Shown here: in pieces, positions 45,380-58,174 of the stretch | Numbering within the stretch: the first letter of the stretch is position 1 | How the letters are laid out: each line of letters starts with the position of its first letter | NCBI GenBank assembly: GCA_030035585.1 | Contig: CM057481.1 | Location: 58,227,128 to 58,291,127 of the forward strand | Length of the DNA stretch: 64,000 nucleotides | Source: Dugong dugon | Taxonomy: Eukaryota; Chordata; Mammalia; Sirenia; Dugongidae | Reading direction: 5' to 3' | Program-made: the position numbers and the translations under genes | The notes under the pieces: generated by a model | Databases searched by the model: none | Seen by the model: only the letters and a program-made list of their open reading frames with translations | What the model was told of the DNA's origin: nothing

Positions 45380-45720
45380 AAAATCCCAGTGCCTAACATG
45401 ATAGAAATTTCATTTTCACTCATATAAAGTCCCAAATGGATGTTCCTGGTTGGTTGGTAAATGACTCTTTTCCAAGCAGTGATTCAGGGAGTCAGGCTTC
45501 TTTCCATCTTATGGCTCCATGATCTTCAGCACATGGCTTTCTGAGTCACGAGGCTCATCTGTATTAAGCCAGAAGCAAAAAAAGCATGGAAGATTATTTG
45601 TTGCAGATTTCTCTAAGTCAATCCTAGAAATGGTATGCATCACTCATGCTTATATTTCAATGGCTAATCTTGGTCACGTGGCCATTTCAACTGCAGATGA
45701 GGCTAGAAAATAAAGTCTAG
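45380..45720 (+). repeat. Old interspersed repeat, family not assigned
   Basis: 'cttatggctccatgatcttc' and 'cttggtcacgtggccatttc' followed by 'aggctagaaaataaagtcta' match a common mammalian repeat related to that at 32481-32764. Confidence 0.4.
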
Positions 45721-46631
45721 TTGTATCATTTTAAATTCCTTGCATGGTGCATTGTAGATTGTAATCTACCGACTCCAAAACCCATATTCTAAACCAATCT
45801 GCTATATTGCCTTGCTGTTGGTATTACTTTATTAAATGGTGTTGCAGAGGGCATGGCCTCAAATAAGTTAATCACACAAAAAATGCTGATACAGTTTACA
45901 TTTCCACATAAGTTTTGGGGTGGAGGAGAATCCTATGTAATCTGGGATAGATTTTATAATTTGAAACTCAACTCTATAGTTTCCACTTAAATTTAGATTC
46001 AGTTGATGAGTCTAGAGTGCTTTACTGCTCTCTAAGGTAAAAATATATTTAAAATCATCCATGTTCTGAATTGGTCCTATAAAGAATAATGTCTATAATC
46101 TATAGAAATGAGCTTTCAATCCAAGCCAATCCTTCAAATAAGGGAGAAATGACTCCTTTGTTAGATATGAACCACTGTTTAGGCTCTCTGTAGTTACACG
46201 TTTCAAGAACTCAACTATGTGATTTGACCTATATTAGATTCTTATCTCTGAATGAGAACAGAGAAGAAGATAAATTCTAAAGACAGGCTCTTTCCAGATC
46301 TTAAAAAGGAGCAAATAAAAAACCTTCTGTCACCTTATTTTTATTTTGCATACAGAGGTTACAGTTTTTTATAAATTGCTTTAAATACCATTTGTTTTAA
46401 TTCAATCACTTAGAAATGCACAATCCAGAAATGAAAGTGAGAACTGTGTGACCATAGAACTGTGAAAATTATTTTCATGCATGACTTGGCACAATCTCAT
46501 AAGAGTTAAAATGGCTCCTCTTCTCTTTAGCATGTATCTCATACTAACTATTAAGGAAATATTACTCTACTAAGGTTATATTTTAAGTATATCTAAAAGA
46601 CAGAAATCTAGTTATTAGTAATACTAACAAC
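45721..46631. other. No recognisable feature
   Basis: AT-rich, unassigned. Confidence 0.4.
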
Positions 46632-46805
46632 AAGAAATGTTTATTGGGTGTTCCTTATATGCCAGGCACTGTCGTAAGTGTATTACATGTTTATTTAATC
46701 CTCACAAAAATTCAGTAAAGTGGATTATATTATTAGCTCCATTTTATAAATGAGAAAACTAAAGCTCAGAGAGGTTAAATAATCTGCCCGTAATCACCAA
46801 AGACA
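46632..46805 (-). mobile_element. MIR SINE, antisense
   Basis: 'ttgggtgttccttatatgcc' 'aggcactgtcgtaagtgtat' and 'tgagaaaactaaagctcaga' 'gaggttaaataatctgcccg' are the conserved MIR core and tail in antisense. Confidence 0.9.
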
Positions 46806-46996
46806 CAATAGTAACTGCTCATAAGACCAATATAAAATACTTAGAAAATGTATTAAACATTTTCTATTTGTTAATATTTATGCATAGTAGTTTTTTTCAC
46901 CAAATCGTACAGTTGTGCATATATTTATGGAACATAAAAGGGGAGAAAAGAATCTATTAAATCCCATTTATTTTTAACAAAATAACCAATGAAACT

Positions 46997-47028
46997 GACA
47001 GATGCGTGGGGGCCCCCATGTGTCTGTC
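46997..47028 (+). repeat. 5'-terminal hairpin of the RTE
   Basis: Two 16-base arms, GACAGATGCGTGGGGG and CCCCCATGTGTCTGTC, pair with 3 mismatches and no loop spacer, four bases from the element's 5' end. Confidence 0.85.
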
Positions 47029-47339
47029 GGTTTGTCTTACCGTAGGGGCTTGTGTGTTGCTGTGATGCTGTAAGCTGTGTCATCAATATTCAAATACCAG
47101 CAGGGTCACCTATAGCGGACAGGTTTCAGCTGAGCTTCCAGACTAAGGAAGACTAGGAAGAAGGACCCAGCGGTCTACTTCTAAGAAGAATTAGCCAGTG
47201 AAAACCTTATCAATAGCAGCAGAACACTGCCTGATATAGTGCCGGAAGATGAGCCCCTCAGGTTGGAAAGCACTCAAAATATGACTGGGGAAGAGCTGCC
47301 TCCTCAAAGTAGAATGATGTGGGTGAAGTCAAGCTTTCG

Positions 47340-49850
47340 GAACCTTCATTTGTTGATGTGGCGTGACTCAAAATGAGAAGAAACAGCTGCAAACATCCAT
47401 TAATAATCAGAACCTGGAATGCACGAAGTATGAATCTAGGAAAATTAGAAATCATCAAAAATGAAATGGAATGCATAAAGATCGATATCCTAGGCATTAG
47501 TGAGCTGAAATGGACTGGTATTGGTCATTTGGAATCAGACAATCATATGGTCTACTATGCGGGGAATGACAAATTGAAGACAAACGGCATTGCATTCATC
47601 ATCGAAAAGAACATTTCAAGATCAATCTTGAAGTACAGCCCTGTCAGCGATAGGATAATATCCACACATCTACAAGGAAGACCAGTTAATATGACTATTA
47701 TTCAAATTTACGCACCAACCACTAAGGCCAAAGATGAAGAAATTGAAGATTTTTACCAGCTTCTGCAGTCTAAAATTGATCAAACATGCAGTCAGGATGT
47801 ATTGATAATTACAAGTGATTGGAATGGGAAAGTTGGACACAAAGAAAAACGATCTGTAGTTGGAAAACGTGGCCTTGGTGATAGAAATGATGCCAGAGAT
47901 CACATGATAGAATTTTGCAAGACCAACGACTTCTTCATTGCAAATACCTTTTTTCACCAACATAAATGGTGACTATACACATGGACCTTGCCAGATGGAA
48001 TACACAGGAATCAAATTGACTACATCTGTGGAAAGAGACGTTGGAAAAGCTTACTATCATCAGTCAGAACAAGGCCAGGGGCCGACTGTGGATCAGACCA
48101 TCAATTACTCATATGCAAGTTCAAGTTGAAACTGAAGAAAATTAGAACAAGTCCATGAGAGCCAAAGTATGACCTTGAGTATATCCCACCTGAATTTAGA
48201 GACCATCTCAAGAATAGATTTGATGTGTTGAACACTAATGACTGAAGACCAGACAAGCTGTGGAATGACAGCAAGGACATCATGCATGAGGAAAGCAAGA
48301 GGTCTTCAAAAAGATAGGAAAGAAAGAAAAGACCTAAATGGATGTCAGAAGAGACTCTGAAACTCGTTCTTGAACGTTGAGTAGCTAAAGCAAAAGGAAA
48401 AAATGATGAAGTAAAAACGCTGAACAGAAGATTTCAAAGGGTGGCTTGAGAAGACAAAGTAAAGTATTATGATGAGATGTGCAAAGAGATAGAACACCAA
48501 AAGGGAAGAACACGCTTAGCATTTCTCAAGCTGAAAGAACTGAAGAAAAAATTCAAGCCTCAAGTTACAATACAGAAGGATTCTATGGGGAAAATATTAA
48601 ACAACGCAGGAAGCATCAAAAGACGATGGAAGGAATACACAGAGTCACTATACCAAAAAGAGTTGGTCGACGTTCAACCATTTCAGGAGGTAGCATATGA
48701 TCAGGATCTGATGGTAATGAAGGAAGAAGTCCAAGCTGTACTGAAGGCACTGGCGAAAAACAAGGCATCCAGAATTGACGGAATACCAATTGAGATGTTT
48801 CAACAAATGGATGCAGCACTGGAAGTGCTCACTCATCTATGCCAAGAAATTTGGAAGACAACTGCCTGACCAACTGACTGGAAGAGATCCACATATATGC
48901 CTATTCCAAAGAAAGGTGATCCAACTGAATGCATAAATTATCGAACAGTATCATTAATATCACATGCAACCAAAATCTCACTGATGATCATTCAAAAGCA
49001 GCTGCAGCAGTATGTCAACAGGGAACTGCCAGAAATTCAAGCTGGATTTAGAAGAGGGCGTGGAATGAGGGATATCATTGCTGAAGTCAGATGGATTCTG
49101 GCTGAAATCTGAGAATACCAGAAAGATGTTTACCTGTGTTTTATTGACTATGCTAAGGCATTCCACTGTGTGGATCATAACAAATTATGGATAACATTGT
49201 GGAGAATGAGAATTCCAGAACTACTTAACTGTGCTCATGAAGAATCTATACATGGATCAAGAGGCAGTAGTTTGAACAGAACAGGGGGAATACTACATGG
49301 TTTAAAGTCAAGAAAGGTGTGCATCGAGGTTGTATCCTTTCACCATACCTATTCAGTCTGTATGCTGAGCAAATAATCTGAGAAGCTGGACTATATGAAG
49401 AAGAATGGGGCATCAGGATTGGAGGAAGACTCATTAACAACCTGTGTTATGCAGATGACACAATCTTACTTGCTGAAAGTGAAGAGGACTTGAAGCACTT
49501 ACTGATGAAGATCAAAGACCCCAGCCTTCAGTATGGGTAACACTTCAACATAAAGAAAACAAAAATCCTCACAACTGGACCAATAAGCAACATCATGATA
49601 AACAGAGAAGAGACTGAGGTTGTCAAGGATTTCATTTTACTTGGATCCACAATCAACACCCATGGAAGCAGCAGTCAAGTAATTAAAAGACGCACTGCAT
49701 TGGGCAAATCCGCTGCAAAAGACCTCTTTAAAGTGTTGAAAAGTAAAGATGTCACCTTGAGGACAAAGGTGCACCTGATCCAAGCCATGGTGTTTTCAAT
49801 TTCCTCATATGCATGCAAAAGCTTGACAGTGAATAAGGAAGACTGAAGAA
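47340..49850 (+). pseudogene. Broken RTE polyprotein (endonuclease, reverse transcriptase)
   Basis: The endonuclease is in one frame at 47373-47972 (199 codons): IRTWNARSMNLGKLE, DILGISELKWTGIG, IIQIYAPTTKAKDEE and ITSDWNGKVG, where related copies have GDWNAKVG, so the Gly before the catalytic Asp is Ser here. The SDHQLL motif lies near 48093. The RT follows at 48477-48869 (KNKASRIDGIPIEMFQQM) and 48897-49112 (MPIPKKGDPTECINYRT), then FIDYAKAFHCVDH near 49140 and YADD at 49448-49459. In-frame stops (for example after 49112) and frame changes leave it non-coding. RTEs normally have one long protein of about 1000 residues. Confidence 0.88.
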
Positions 49851-50239
49851 GAATTGACACCTTTGATCTGTGGTGTTGGCAAAGAATATTGGATATGCCA
49901 TGGACTGCCAAAAGAACGAACAAATCTGTCTTGGAAGAAGTACGACCAGAATGCTCTTTAGAAACAAGGACGGCGAGACTACATCTCACATACTTTGGAC
50001 ATGTTATCAGAGGGGATCAGTCCCTGGAGAAGGACATCATGCTTAGTAAAGTAGGTCAGTGAAAAAGAGGAAGACCCTCAATGAGATGGATTGACACAGG
50101 GGCTGCAACAATGGGCTCAAGCATAGCAATAATTGTGAGGATGGCACAGGACGAGGGCAGTGTTTTGTTCTGCATAGGGTCGCTATGAGTTGGAACGGAC
50201 TCGATGGCACCTAACAACAATAACAACAACAACCAATGA

Positions 50240-50590
50240 CAAATGTTCTGTGTAAATATGTTAAGGATAATTTAAAATGATTACACTGTAATTTTTGGTT
50301 TAATTTTAATAGTATGGTAAACATATTTCAAAATGATTATTTAATTAAATTATATCATTTTAATTTAGTCCTAGAAGCTGGGTTATAAGGTACTTGAGAG
50401 TCAACATTCACTAAACTATATGTAAAATAATTGCATAGCCATGTAAATTACAAACAAAATTCTCAAAATATGATTGAGCATATGAACATGATTTATAGGG
50501 GAGGCTAACTTTTTTTTACTTTTTTATTGTGAGATATAGCATACATGTAGAAGAGGGAATAAAATATTTATGTACAGAGTAAAGATTCAT
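50240..50590. other. No recognisable feature
   Basis: AT-rich flank of the RTE. The last ~80 bp may be the edge of the following old L1. Confidence 0.4.
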
Positions 50591-51247
50591 TTACACAACA
50601 AATATGTATTACAAGCTTACTATAGGGACTTGCAGACTGACCACTGACATGTAAAGAGCTAGGAAGTCATCACTTCTAGCCTTACAAGAAAACTGGACAA
50701 ACTGAAAATCAATGACTTTTCTTGAAACATAAGATAAATTAGGTTGAAGGATAAACAGTAACCCTGAAACTGGAGTACAGATGACTCCAGAGAATAGAAT
50801 TCAAGATATGACAAAACTATATAACGTGACAAAATAATACAAGATGTGACAAAACAATCTAACTATTACAAATGTATGAAACAACTTTATTGAAAGGGGT
50901 GGAGGGGAAGATGTTGACCTAAGTAATTTTGGAAATAAGTGGACTCTATAAGACTAAAGGCACAAAGAACTGTACATAAGTACTCTAATGGATAAAGTTG
51001 CTTCCTATGGGGTACAGGCTAACAATTCTGATACTATTATTTGTGTATACTGAAATTGAACAATTAAGTAAATGGACAGTTGATGACAGGAGCCAGGTTT
51101 CTCACTGCTGGAATGGGAAGTTATAGATGAGCAAGGAAAGGACGCTAGAATGATCCATGTGGTAATAGATTAGAGTAGGAGATATTAGTATGAACTCAAG
51201 TTTAGCTTAATATTGATACAGACGGTTACATGCAGAAATACTTATAG

Positions 51248-51288
<41 letters not shown>

Positions 51289-52382
51289 GGTTAGAGTACA
51301 CACACGTATTTCCTTGCCCAGTCAGCTAGAAACAATGACACCTTAGTTGCACCCCTGCAGCAACCTTGTCCCCAGCTTGGTTTTCAGTACTATTGTCCAG
51401 TGAAAAGAACAGGGGCTCTTTGGAGAAATAACTGGTTCGAGGAATGGGGCAGGAAATAAACAAGATGAGTATGGAGTATCATATAGGGCCAGAAAGTAAG
51501 AAAGTACTCAAACAAACAAATAAAACCCCACAATGATGGAGGTATATCACAGTGACACAGCTGAACAGCTGAAACAGCGCTCAATGGCCAAAGTTGGAAA
51601 AATTTGAGCAACAGAAAAAGTAAAGTAGTGTTGGATTATAACCGAAAGGGAAAAATAAATATCCATGAGTCTGTACTGATATAAATAAATGATTGAATAA
51701 ATGAAGAAATGGAGACTAGACAAATACATCTCCTATGCAGAAAAATTCTAAAAATTTATGTAGATATTTTGTCTTCAGGGAGGTGAAGCATAACTCCAGA
51801 CACCTTAAGTGTAGGTTGCACATAGTGACTTGCTTCCAAAGAGTACAGTTTGGAAGGGGTGGGGGGAGTTACTTTATGGTGGAGAAGCCTGACAGACACT
51901 GCCTCAGCCAGATGATCAAGGTCAACATTAACAGTGGTAAGTCATGTTGATAGTATGCACACTAACCCCAGTCTGATCATGAGAATAACATCAGACAAAT
52001 CCCAATAGAGAGACATTCTACAAAATACTTGACCAGTATTTCTCAAAACTGTAAAGGTTATCAAAAACAAGGAAAGTTTGAAAAACTGTTACAGATAAGA
52101 AGCGCCTAAGGAGACATAATGACTAAATGTAATATGGTATCCTGGAAGGAATCCTGGAACAGAAAAAGGGCATTAGGTAAAAACTAAGAATTTCTAAATA
52201 AAGTGTGGAATTTTGTTAATAATAATTTATTAATATTGGTTCACTAGTTGTAACAAACACACCATACTAACATAAAATGTTAGTAATAGAGGAAATTGGG
52301 TGCAGGGTATATGAGAACTCTGTGCTATCTTCACAACTTTTCTATAAATTAAAACTCTTTTTTAAAAGTTTATTAAAAACAA
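50591..52382 (+). mobile_element. L1ME-like 3' UTR, sense
   Basis: 'atatggtatcctggaaggaa' 'tcctggaacagaaaaagggc' and the end 'cttttctataaattaaaact' are typical of old L1ME 3' ends. The upstream part is diverged and includes a GT microsatellite. Confidence 0.65.
51249..51286. repeat. (GT)n microsatellite, about 18 units
   Basis: Pure alternating TG/GT run followed by 'atgggttaga'. Confidence 0.95.
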
Positions 52383-54250
52383 AATAGACCCAGTTCCTGG
52401 TCTCACGGAACTTACTGTTTAGTGGGGAGGCAGGAAGAAAAAAAGTCATGGGAAAAAACAACAACATTTTGGATGATGAGCTCCAGCATGATGGGGGCCA
52501 GGGGTGGTCACTTTAACTAGGACTGTCAAGGAAGATAACTTTGAGACCTCAAAGATGGTAATAAATACCCATGCAAAGAAACAACAGAGGTGAAGGGAAG
52601 ACCTCTGGAGGTACAGAAATAGTATGTGCAAAGATCATAAGATAGGAGCCTGGAGGAATTGAAAAATAGCCGTAGTCACAGACTGAGTTCTTGCAGAAGC
52701 CATTCTTGAGCAAGGATTTGAGTGCAAGTGGTTTATCTGAGGGGTATTCCCAAGAGACCATGGTATACGCATAGGAAAGTGAATCAGAGCAGGAAAAGAA
52801 GCCACAAAGAGGTGAGTTTATCAAGCAGGTTACTGTTAAAGGCAACATTCACACTGGCGAACTGTAGGAGACCAAGTAGAACGTGCCTCACTTATCCCAC
52901 TTTTGGAAAGTAGCTGTGGTCTTTATCAGCCAACTCCAATCAGGAACTGGCTGAAGGCTGCTCCCAGGGGCATTAATTCCCTGGCACTTCCAGCCTGCCT
53001 TACAACAGACCAAGAAGCTAGGGAAAGCCCTCAGGCAGAGAACTGCAGGTACTTGCAATTGGAAGCCATAGAAATCAATAAACATGGAAATAGCGGTTCC
53101 AAGGGACTATGGGAGGAACCCTGACAAGGTCTGCAACAGCCAAGATGTCAAAAGAATAGGTAGCAAGGGGGAAAGTGGCACTGGATAAAGTTGAGAAGTA
53201 AGCAAGGGGCCATTTATGCAACATTTGGTGGAAAACAATTGCCCCCTGGCAATTGCTACACTTGGCAAGGTCATAATACCTTTGTTTCAAGATAATTGGC
53301 TCTTGGGTTGAGAATGGATTACTGAGAAAGTGGGCACAAGTTGAAATAGGCAGATTTGTTGCAGTGCTGCTGCAGTAGGAGACAGTGACTTGAACATAAG
53401 TGGTGGTAGTAGACATGAAGAGGAGTGGACAGATATGTTACATTTTGCAGCTGGAGCTGTCAGGACTTGTTTGATGAATTGAGTGAATGTGGAGGATGAT
53501 AGGAAGGATTTAAGGATGTTAAATCTGAAATATCTCCACTCGCTCAACAGGAGGTATCCAGTAGGCAGTTGGATATGAGTCTGGAGCTGAGAGTAGAGAT
53601 GCGTTTTGAAAATATAAATTCAAAAGTCATCAGTATGTAAATGGCATTTAATGCCGTAGGAGTCGTTGAGGTCACCTACTGAAAGCACTAAAAGAGAAGA
53701 GGGTCCAGTAAAGCAGAGTAAGGGACGCCAGGAAAAAAAAACAGAATTCTGAGAACGTGCTGTCCCAGAGGCCCAGTAAGGAAGGGGCTACAGGAAGGAG
53801 ATAGTGGTAAACTGTGTCGGACACTTTTGAGAAGTCAAGTAAGATGAGGACAGAAAAATGAAGAAGGAATTTACAGCATAATTGTTGTTGGAGACTTTGA
53901 TAAAAGCAGTTTTGGTTCTGAAGGGAGTATAGCAACTGGAATGGGTTACAGAGTGAATAGAAGGGGAGGAAATAGAAACAGTCCATAGAAACAACTCATT
54001 AGAAAAGTTTGACTTTCACAGAAAGCCAAGAAAGGGGCACTAACTGGAGGGGGGTGCTGGACTTAAGGAAGTTTGGTGTTTGTTTGTTTTTGTATTTTAT
54101 TTTTGTTTTTAAGTGGGAGATAGCATTTCTGTGTACTAGTAGAAATGATCCTCTCAAGAGGGAATGTTGGACAATTCAGGGGGGGAGATGACTTAAAGGT
54201 ACAAAGGCCTTGAGGGAAGGGTGAGTGGGATCCCACACAAGCAGAGAGTG
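52383..54250 (-). mobile_element. L2 LINE, long antisense copy
   Basis: Runs from the 3' UTR side ('tctcacggaacttactgttt') into the RT. The minus frame 53986-53672 contains LILLDFSKVSDTVYHYLL, the diverged L2 RT motif (family form DLSAAFDTVDH). It has many breaks and is an ancient copy. Confidence 0.8.
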
Positions 54251-54284
54251 ACTGTGGAAGAAGCAGCATACTTCTCCCTTCATT

Positions 54285-54690
54285 TCTTTTTTTGAACATT
54301 TAATTGTGGTTTACGTGAAAGTTTACAGAGCAAATTCGTCCCCCATTCAACAATTTACACATATTTTGTTTCCTGACATTAGTTGCAAACCCCTCAATTT
54401 GACAGCACTCTGCTCGCTTCCTCCTTGACTTCCCCATTTCCATTCGCCCATCTTTCCTGCCCCTTCCTGTCTTCTGAACGTTTTTAGGTAAATGCTGCCC
54501 ATTTGGTCTCATGTGGTTGATTGTTCGAGGAGCACGTTCCTCACGAGTGTTATTGTTCACTTTATAGGCCTGTCTGTTGTTTGGCTGAAAGGTAATCTCC
54601 AGGAGTGGGTTCACTTCCAGGTTTGAAAAGTGGCTAAGGGCCTTAGTCTCGGGAATTCCACCCCTCATTTTAAGAGGAAGGGCAGACATT
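54285..54690 (-). mobile_element. Lineage-type L1 3' UTR, antisense, 5'-truncated
   Basis: 'ttaattgtggtttacgtgaa' 'agtttacagagcaaattcgt' at the left is the L1 3' end; it continues to about 54690 and stops before ORF2. Confidence 0.75.
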
Positions 54691-55572
54691 TTATAGATTT
54701 GATAGTGGGGACATGAGGGTGCACCTACGTGACGGCTTCTGTCTGCTCAACATATCATGAAGGAAGGTAAAGAGCTAAGCGCCAAGAGGAATAAATGGTA
54801 TGGCAGGTTGAGAAGGTAAAAATTGCTGCACGGTGTTGATAATCCTTGGAAGCTATATCACTTTAAAGCAAGGCTTAGAACAGGTTCTCCCAGTTCAGTC
54901 ATGGTCCACAAAGCGAAACTGGAACAGACCCAAATTTTTACAATATGGGTGATCTGGAACAGTAACCAGATTGGGAAAAATTACAGGTCGAAGCTCTGGA
55001 ATGGGAGACTCGAAAGAGGCGTAGTGAGCCCTTTCGGGAGCCTGATGCAGGAGACTGTTATTGGCAGGACTGTGAAGAGTGACACACATTCAAAGCAGCG
55101 TGCAGTTGGCCACCATCTTTGAGTGGGGCAACGCTGTTTCCCACTCTGCCCAAAATCCAGCAGGCAAGACATTTGGCTGCTATGCAATGCGTACGCTGCC
55201 CTTGCTTTCTAAGAGGGTTGATTAAGTTTCTATTAGGGCTTAAACCCATAATTTTTCCAGTTCTGGTTGTTGTACGGTTCATCCAAATTCTAAAAATTCA
55301 AGTCTGTTCTGGTGTCGCTTCTTCAGCCATGACTGAACCGGAAGAATGGGTTCTAAGCTCTGCTTTAAAGAGAATCAGCTTGATCATGTGATTTCTCCAG
55401 CACTGTCTCACTACTCAGGTATAGGTGCAGAGAAGACTTACAGCAGGGATTATTCAGGGCTGGAGTTTTGTCAGGTAAGTATGACAGTAGAAAAGAGGCA
55501 AGGAAATCTGGGAAACATAAAAAGGCATAATTTCAAATGGACCATGGAATTTAAGTTGGGTAGGGGCAGAAA
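54691..55572. other. No recognisable feature
   Basis: Slightly higher GC than the surroundings. Short overlapping frames on both strands show no recognisable product. Confidence 0.4.
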
Positions 55573-55783
55573 GGAGTCTCTGGAGGGTGCAAATGGTTGT
55601 TGTTGGCTGGTTGGAGGTTCAAGCCCATCCAGAAGTGCCTCAGAAGAAAGGCTTGGTGATCTACTTCTAAAAAAATCAGACATTGAAAGCCCTGTGGAGC
55701 ACAGTTCTACTCTGGCATACATGGGGTCATCATGAGTCAGAACGGAATCAACAGGAATTCCTTTTTTTTTTTTTTTTTTTTTT
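55573..55783 (+). mobile_element. Afrotherian SINE, type A, with T-rich tail
   Basis: 'ggagtctctggagggtgcaa' start and 'acggaatcaacaggaattcc' end, followed by about 22 T. Confidence 0.9.
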
Positions 55784-57190
55784 AGGTTCAAGAAAGGTTC
55801 CAGGTAGGGGCTGATGGATAGTGGAAAAAGTAGTGGGGTCCGTGGATTGGTGTCTCAGTGCAATCAAAGAAATATATCAGGGTTCTTGAGCAAATTAGTT
55901 TAAAAGTAAAGATGATAGCCAGTTAGGTGTTGTTTTATTGTATACATTTTGTCATTTTAAAATACATCATTCAAAAGCGGAAGTAAATATGGTGCCTGTG
56001 GTTTCCTAAGTCATACTGGGTAGTGTCTTCCTTGACAGTCAAAATATGTTACACTTTTCGTAGATTAAAACTTTGCCTCATAGCATAGCAGTTTAAATCT
56101 CCAAGTGTTTTCTTTGTGACTGGAGAATCTTCACTTCTTCCTTCCTCTGGTATGGCAGTCATACTGATAACACCTGTCCGAACATGTAGAGTAGCTTCCT
56201 TACGTACATAACAAGTAAGCTGGGCTATAAAATATAAAAGGCTACCAAAAGAGGAAAATCAGCAGGTCATGAACCAAATGCCCAACTTTATAAGTTCTGG
56301 CATTTTTTACTAGAGAGATACACGTAGACAAAACAAAGTGTGGAGAGTGAGAAAAATGATGAACACAACTCAGTAATTATTAGGACTTGTAGAAATTAAT
56401 GTTACCTCTTCATGTTTACTAGGGAAAACCACTTAAATTCTAACAAAGTTCCAAGTCAAAGGCCTTTAGCATATCCTAGAAGCATAAAATGAGGGGGGAA
56501 CCCTTGTTTTCCCACTCAGATCAATTATATAAAATTCCAAATTTCACTTCCCAAAACTAGCAGGTGATATTTATAGCATTCCTTTAAAGAGTTAGGGATC
56601 CTAGACCACGTATGTTTAATTTTTGTATTTACAAATAATTTTCCAATAAGAAACACAGGTGTGCAACCAAGATCTCAAAATGGCAACCCATTTGAAATTT
56701 ACCTAAAAACCAAAAATAACTACTCTAAACTAGTATTTCTCAAGGCTTTATTTTTTTCTCCCTTCAACCTGTATGAGGGAGAGAACTCATTAACAATGGC
56801 ATAGTACTATCATGATATAATGACAGGGGGAAGCAGATGGGGTGACAAAGGGAAATTTGTTTCCTACCTCATCTACTTCCTGGTAGAGAATCAAGTTATA
56901 AATACAGCAGATACTTTAAATAATAGTGTTGGAATGTGGGACTCTAAAAAGGCCACCATTAATCACAAAATAAAGAGCACCCCTACCTTTTCTGTTAGTT
57001 TTGTTTGAAACCAATATAGCATATACCTGAGGTGAAGTGGGATTCTTGTTTCTGTTCTCAGTTGAGCCCCTGTCTAGTTAGATGACCTTTAGCAGTTCAT
57101 TTGGTCTTTGTGCCTCATATTTGGTAAAATAGAGATGATAGTACTGGTCCTATCACTTCTCAGGGTGCTCTAAGAATTAACTGAAAATCC
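55784..57190. other. No recognisable feature
   Basis: AT-rich, unassigned. The 62-codon frame at 56820-57008 is not recognisable. Confidence 0.4.
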
Positions 57191-57960
57191 ATTCTTTCCT
57201 ACAAACATGTACTGAGAGCCTACTACATGCCAGGCACTGATGTGAAGGGCGGTAGTGAATAAATCAAATTTGTCTTCATGGAGCTTACATTCCAATGGAG
57301 GAAGACATATAGAAAAAATAAAGCATGAAAAGAAAGATAGATGGTATGAGTTGGAGTGAAATTGGAGGGAGGGTGTTCTATTTTACATAAGGCCTCTATG
57401 GTAAGATGACATTTTAATAGTAACTTGAATAAAGTAAGTTGTCAAGGATTCCCTGACAGAAGGCACAGCAAGGGGAAAGGCCCTGATGTTGGAGGTACTT
57501 GGTATGTTTCAGGAACAGCTAGGTATGTGTGACTGGAATAGAGTAACCGAGGGAATGGCAGTGAGATCCAAGAAGTGAGGTTACATTATCTGCACGATAA
57601 TGTAAACACGGATTTTGGCTCTCATACAACGGAAGATTGATTAGTCATTGAGGGTTCTGACATGATCTGACTTATGTTCTAACAGGATCACCCTGGCTTC
57701 TGTGTGGAGAACAGAATAGATTACTGGGGATTAAGGTTGGTAGGAGGGAGACAAGTTCGTGGCAATTGCAATAGTCCAGACAAGATACAACTGCTTAGAC
57801 TAGGGTGATAGTGTTTGAAGTGGTACATGATCAGTGTCTGGGTATATTCTGAAGCTGGAGCCAACAGTGCTTGAATATGATGTAACATACAAAACATATT
57901 CAAATACTGTTCACACAATATGAAGTGTGAGAAGAGACAAGGATAACCACGAGGTTTTAG
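57191..57960 (-). mobile_element. L2 LINE 3' part, antisense
   Basis: 'gagcctactacatgccaggc' and 'catggagcttacattccaat', then 'ctgacatgatctgacttatg', 'taacaggatcaccctggctt' and 'caattgcaatagtccagaca', in L2 antisense order. Confidence 0.75.
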
Positions 57961-58174
57961 GCCAGAGCAAACGTAACAAAAGAGTTACCAATATAAGTGA
58001 CCTTGCTTTAGAGTTTAAAGAGCATAATGTAAGGTGATCTTGACTAGTTCATTCTGTATCAGAGGACAAATACTCAACAGATTAAAATCCATTCCACCAC
58101 GAGTTATTTCATGATTTGTCAAATTTTAATTCTGGAAAACTCATTAGTCAGAGGTCTGTTTACAACAATGGAAG

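Larger units (their letters stand above)
46993..50230 (+). mobile_element. RTE/BovB-clade LINE, full length, with target duplication
   Basis: AACCAATGA at 46984-46992 and 50231-50239 bracket 3238 bp. The element starts AACTGACAGATGCGTGG, includes a 5' hairpin, a ~350-bp leader, endonuclease and RT regions, and ends GGCACCTAACAACAATAACA. It is the best reference copy in the window for the RTE fragments elsewhere. Confidence 0.93.

Noticed and set aside
47373-47972. 199-codon frame that could be read as a host nuclease gene
   Set aside because: It is the RTE endonuclease domain, inside a LINE with a target duplication and with a broken reverse transcriptase downstream.
55119-55735. Overlapping 90- and 129-codon frames with some GC-richness
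   Set aside because: No recognisable domains, and the right part runs into a SINE.
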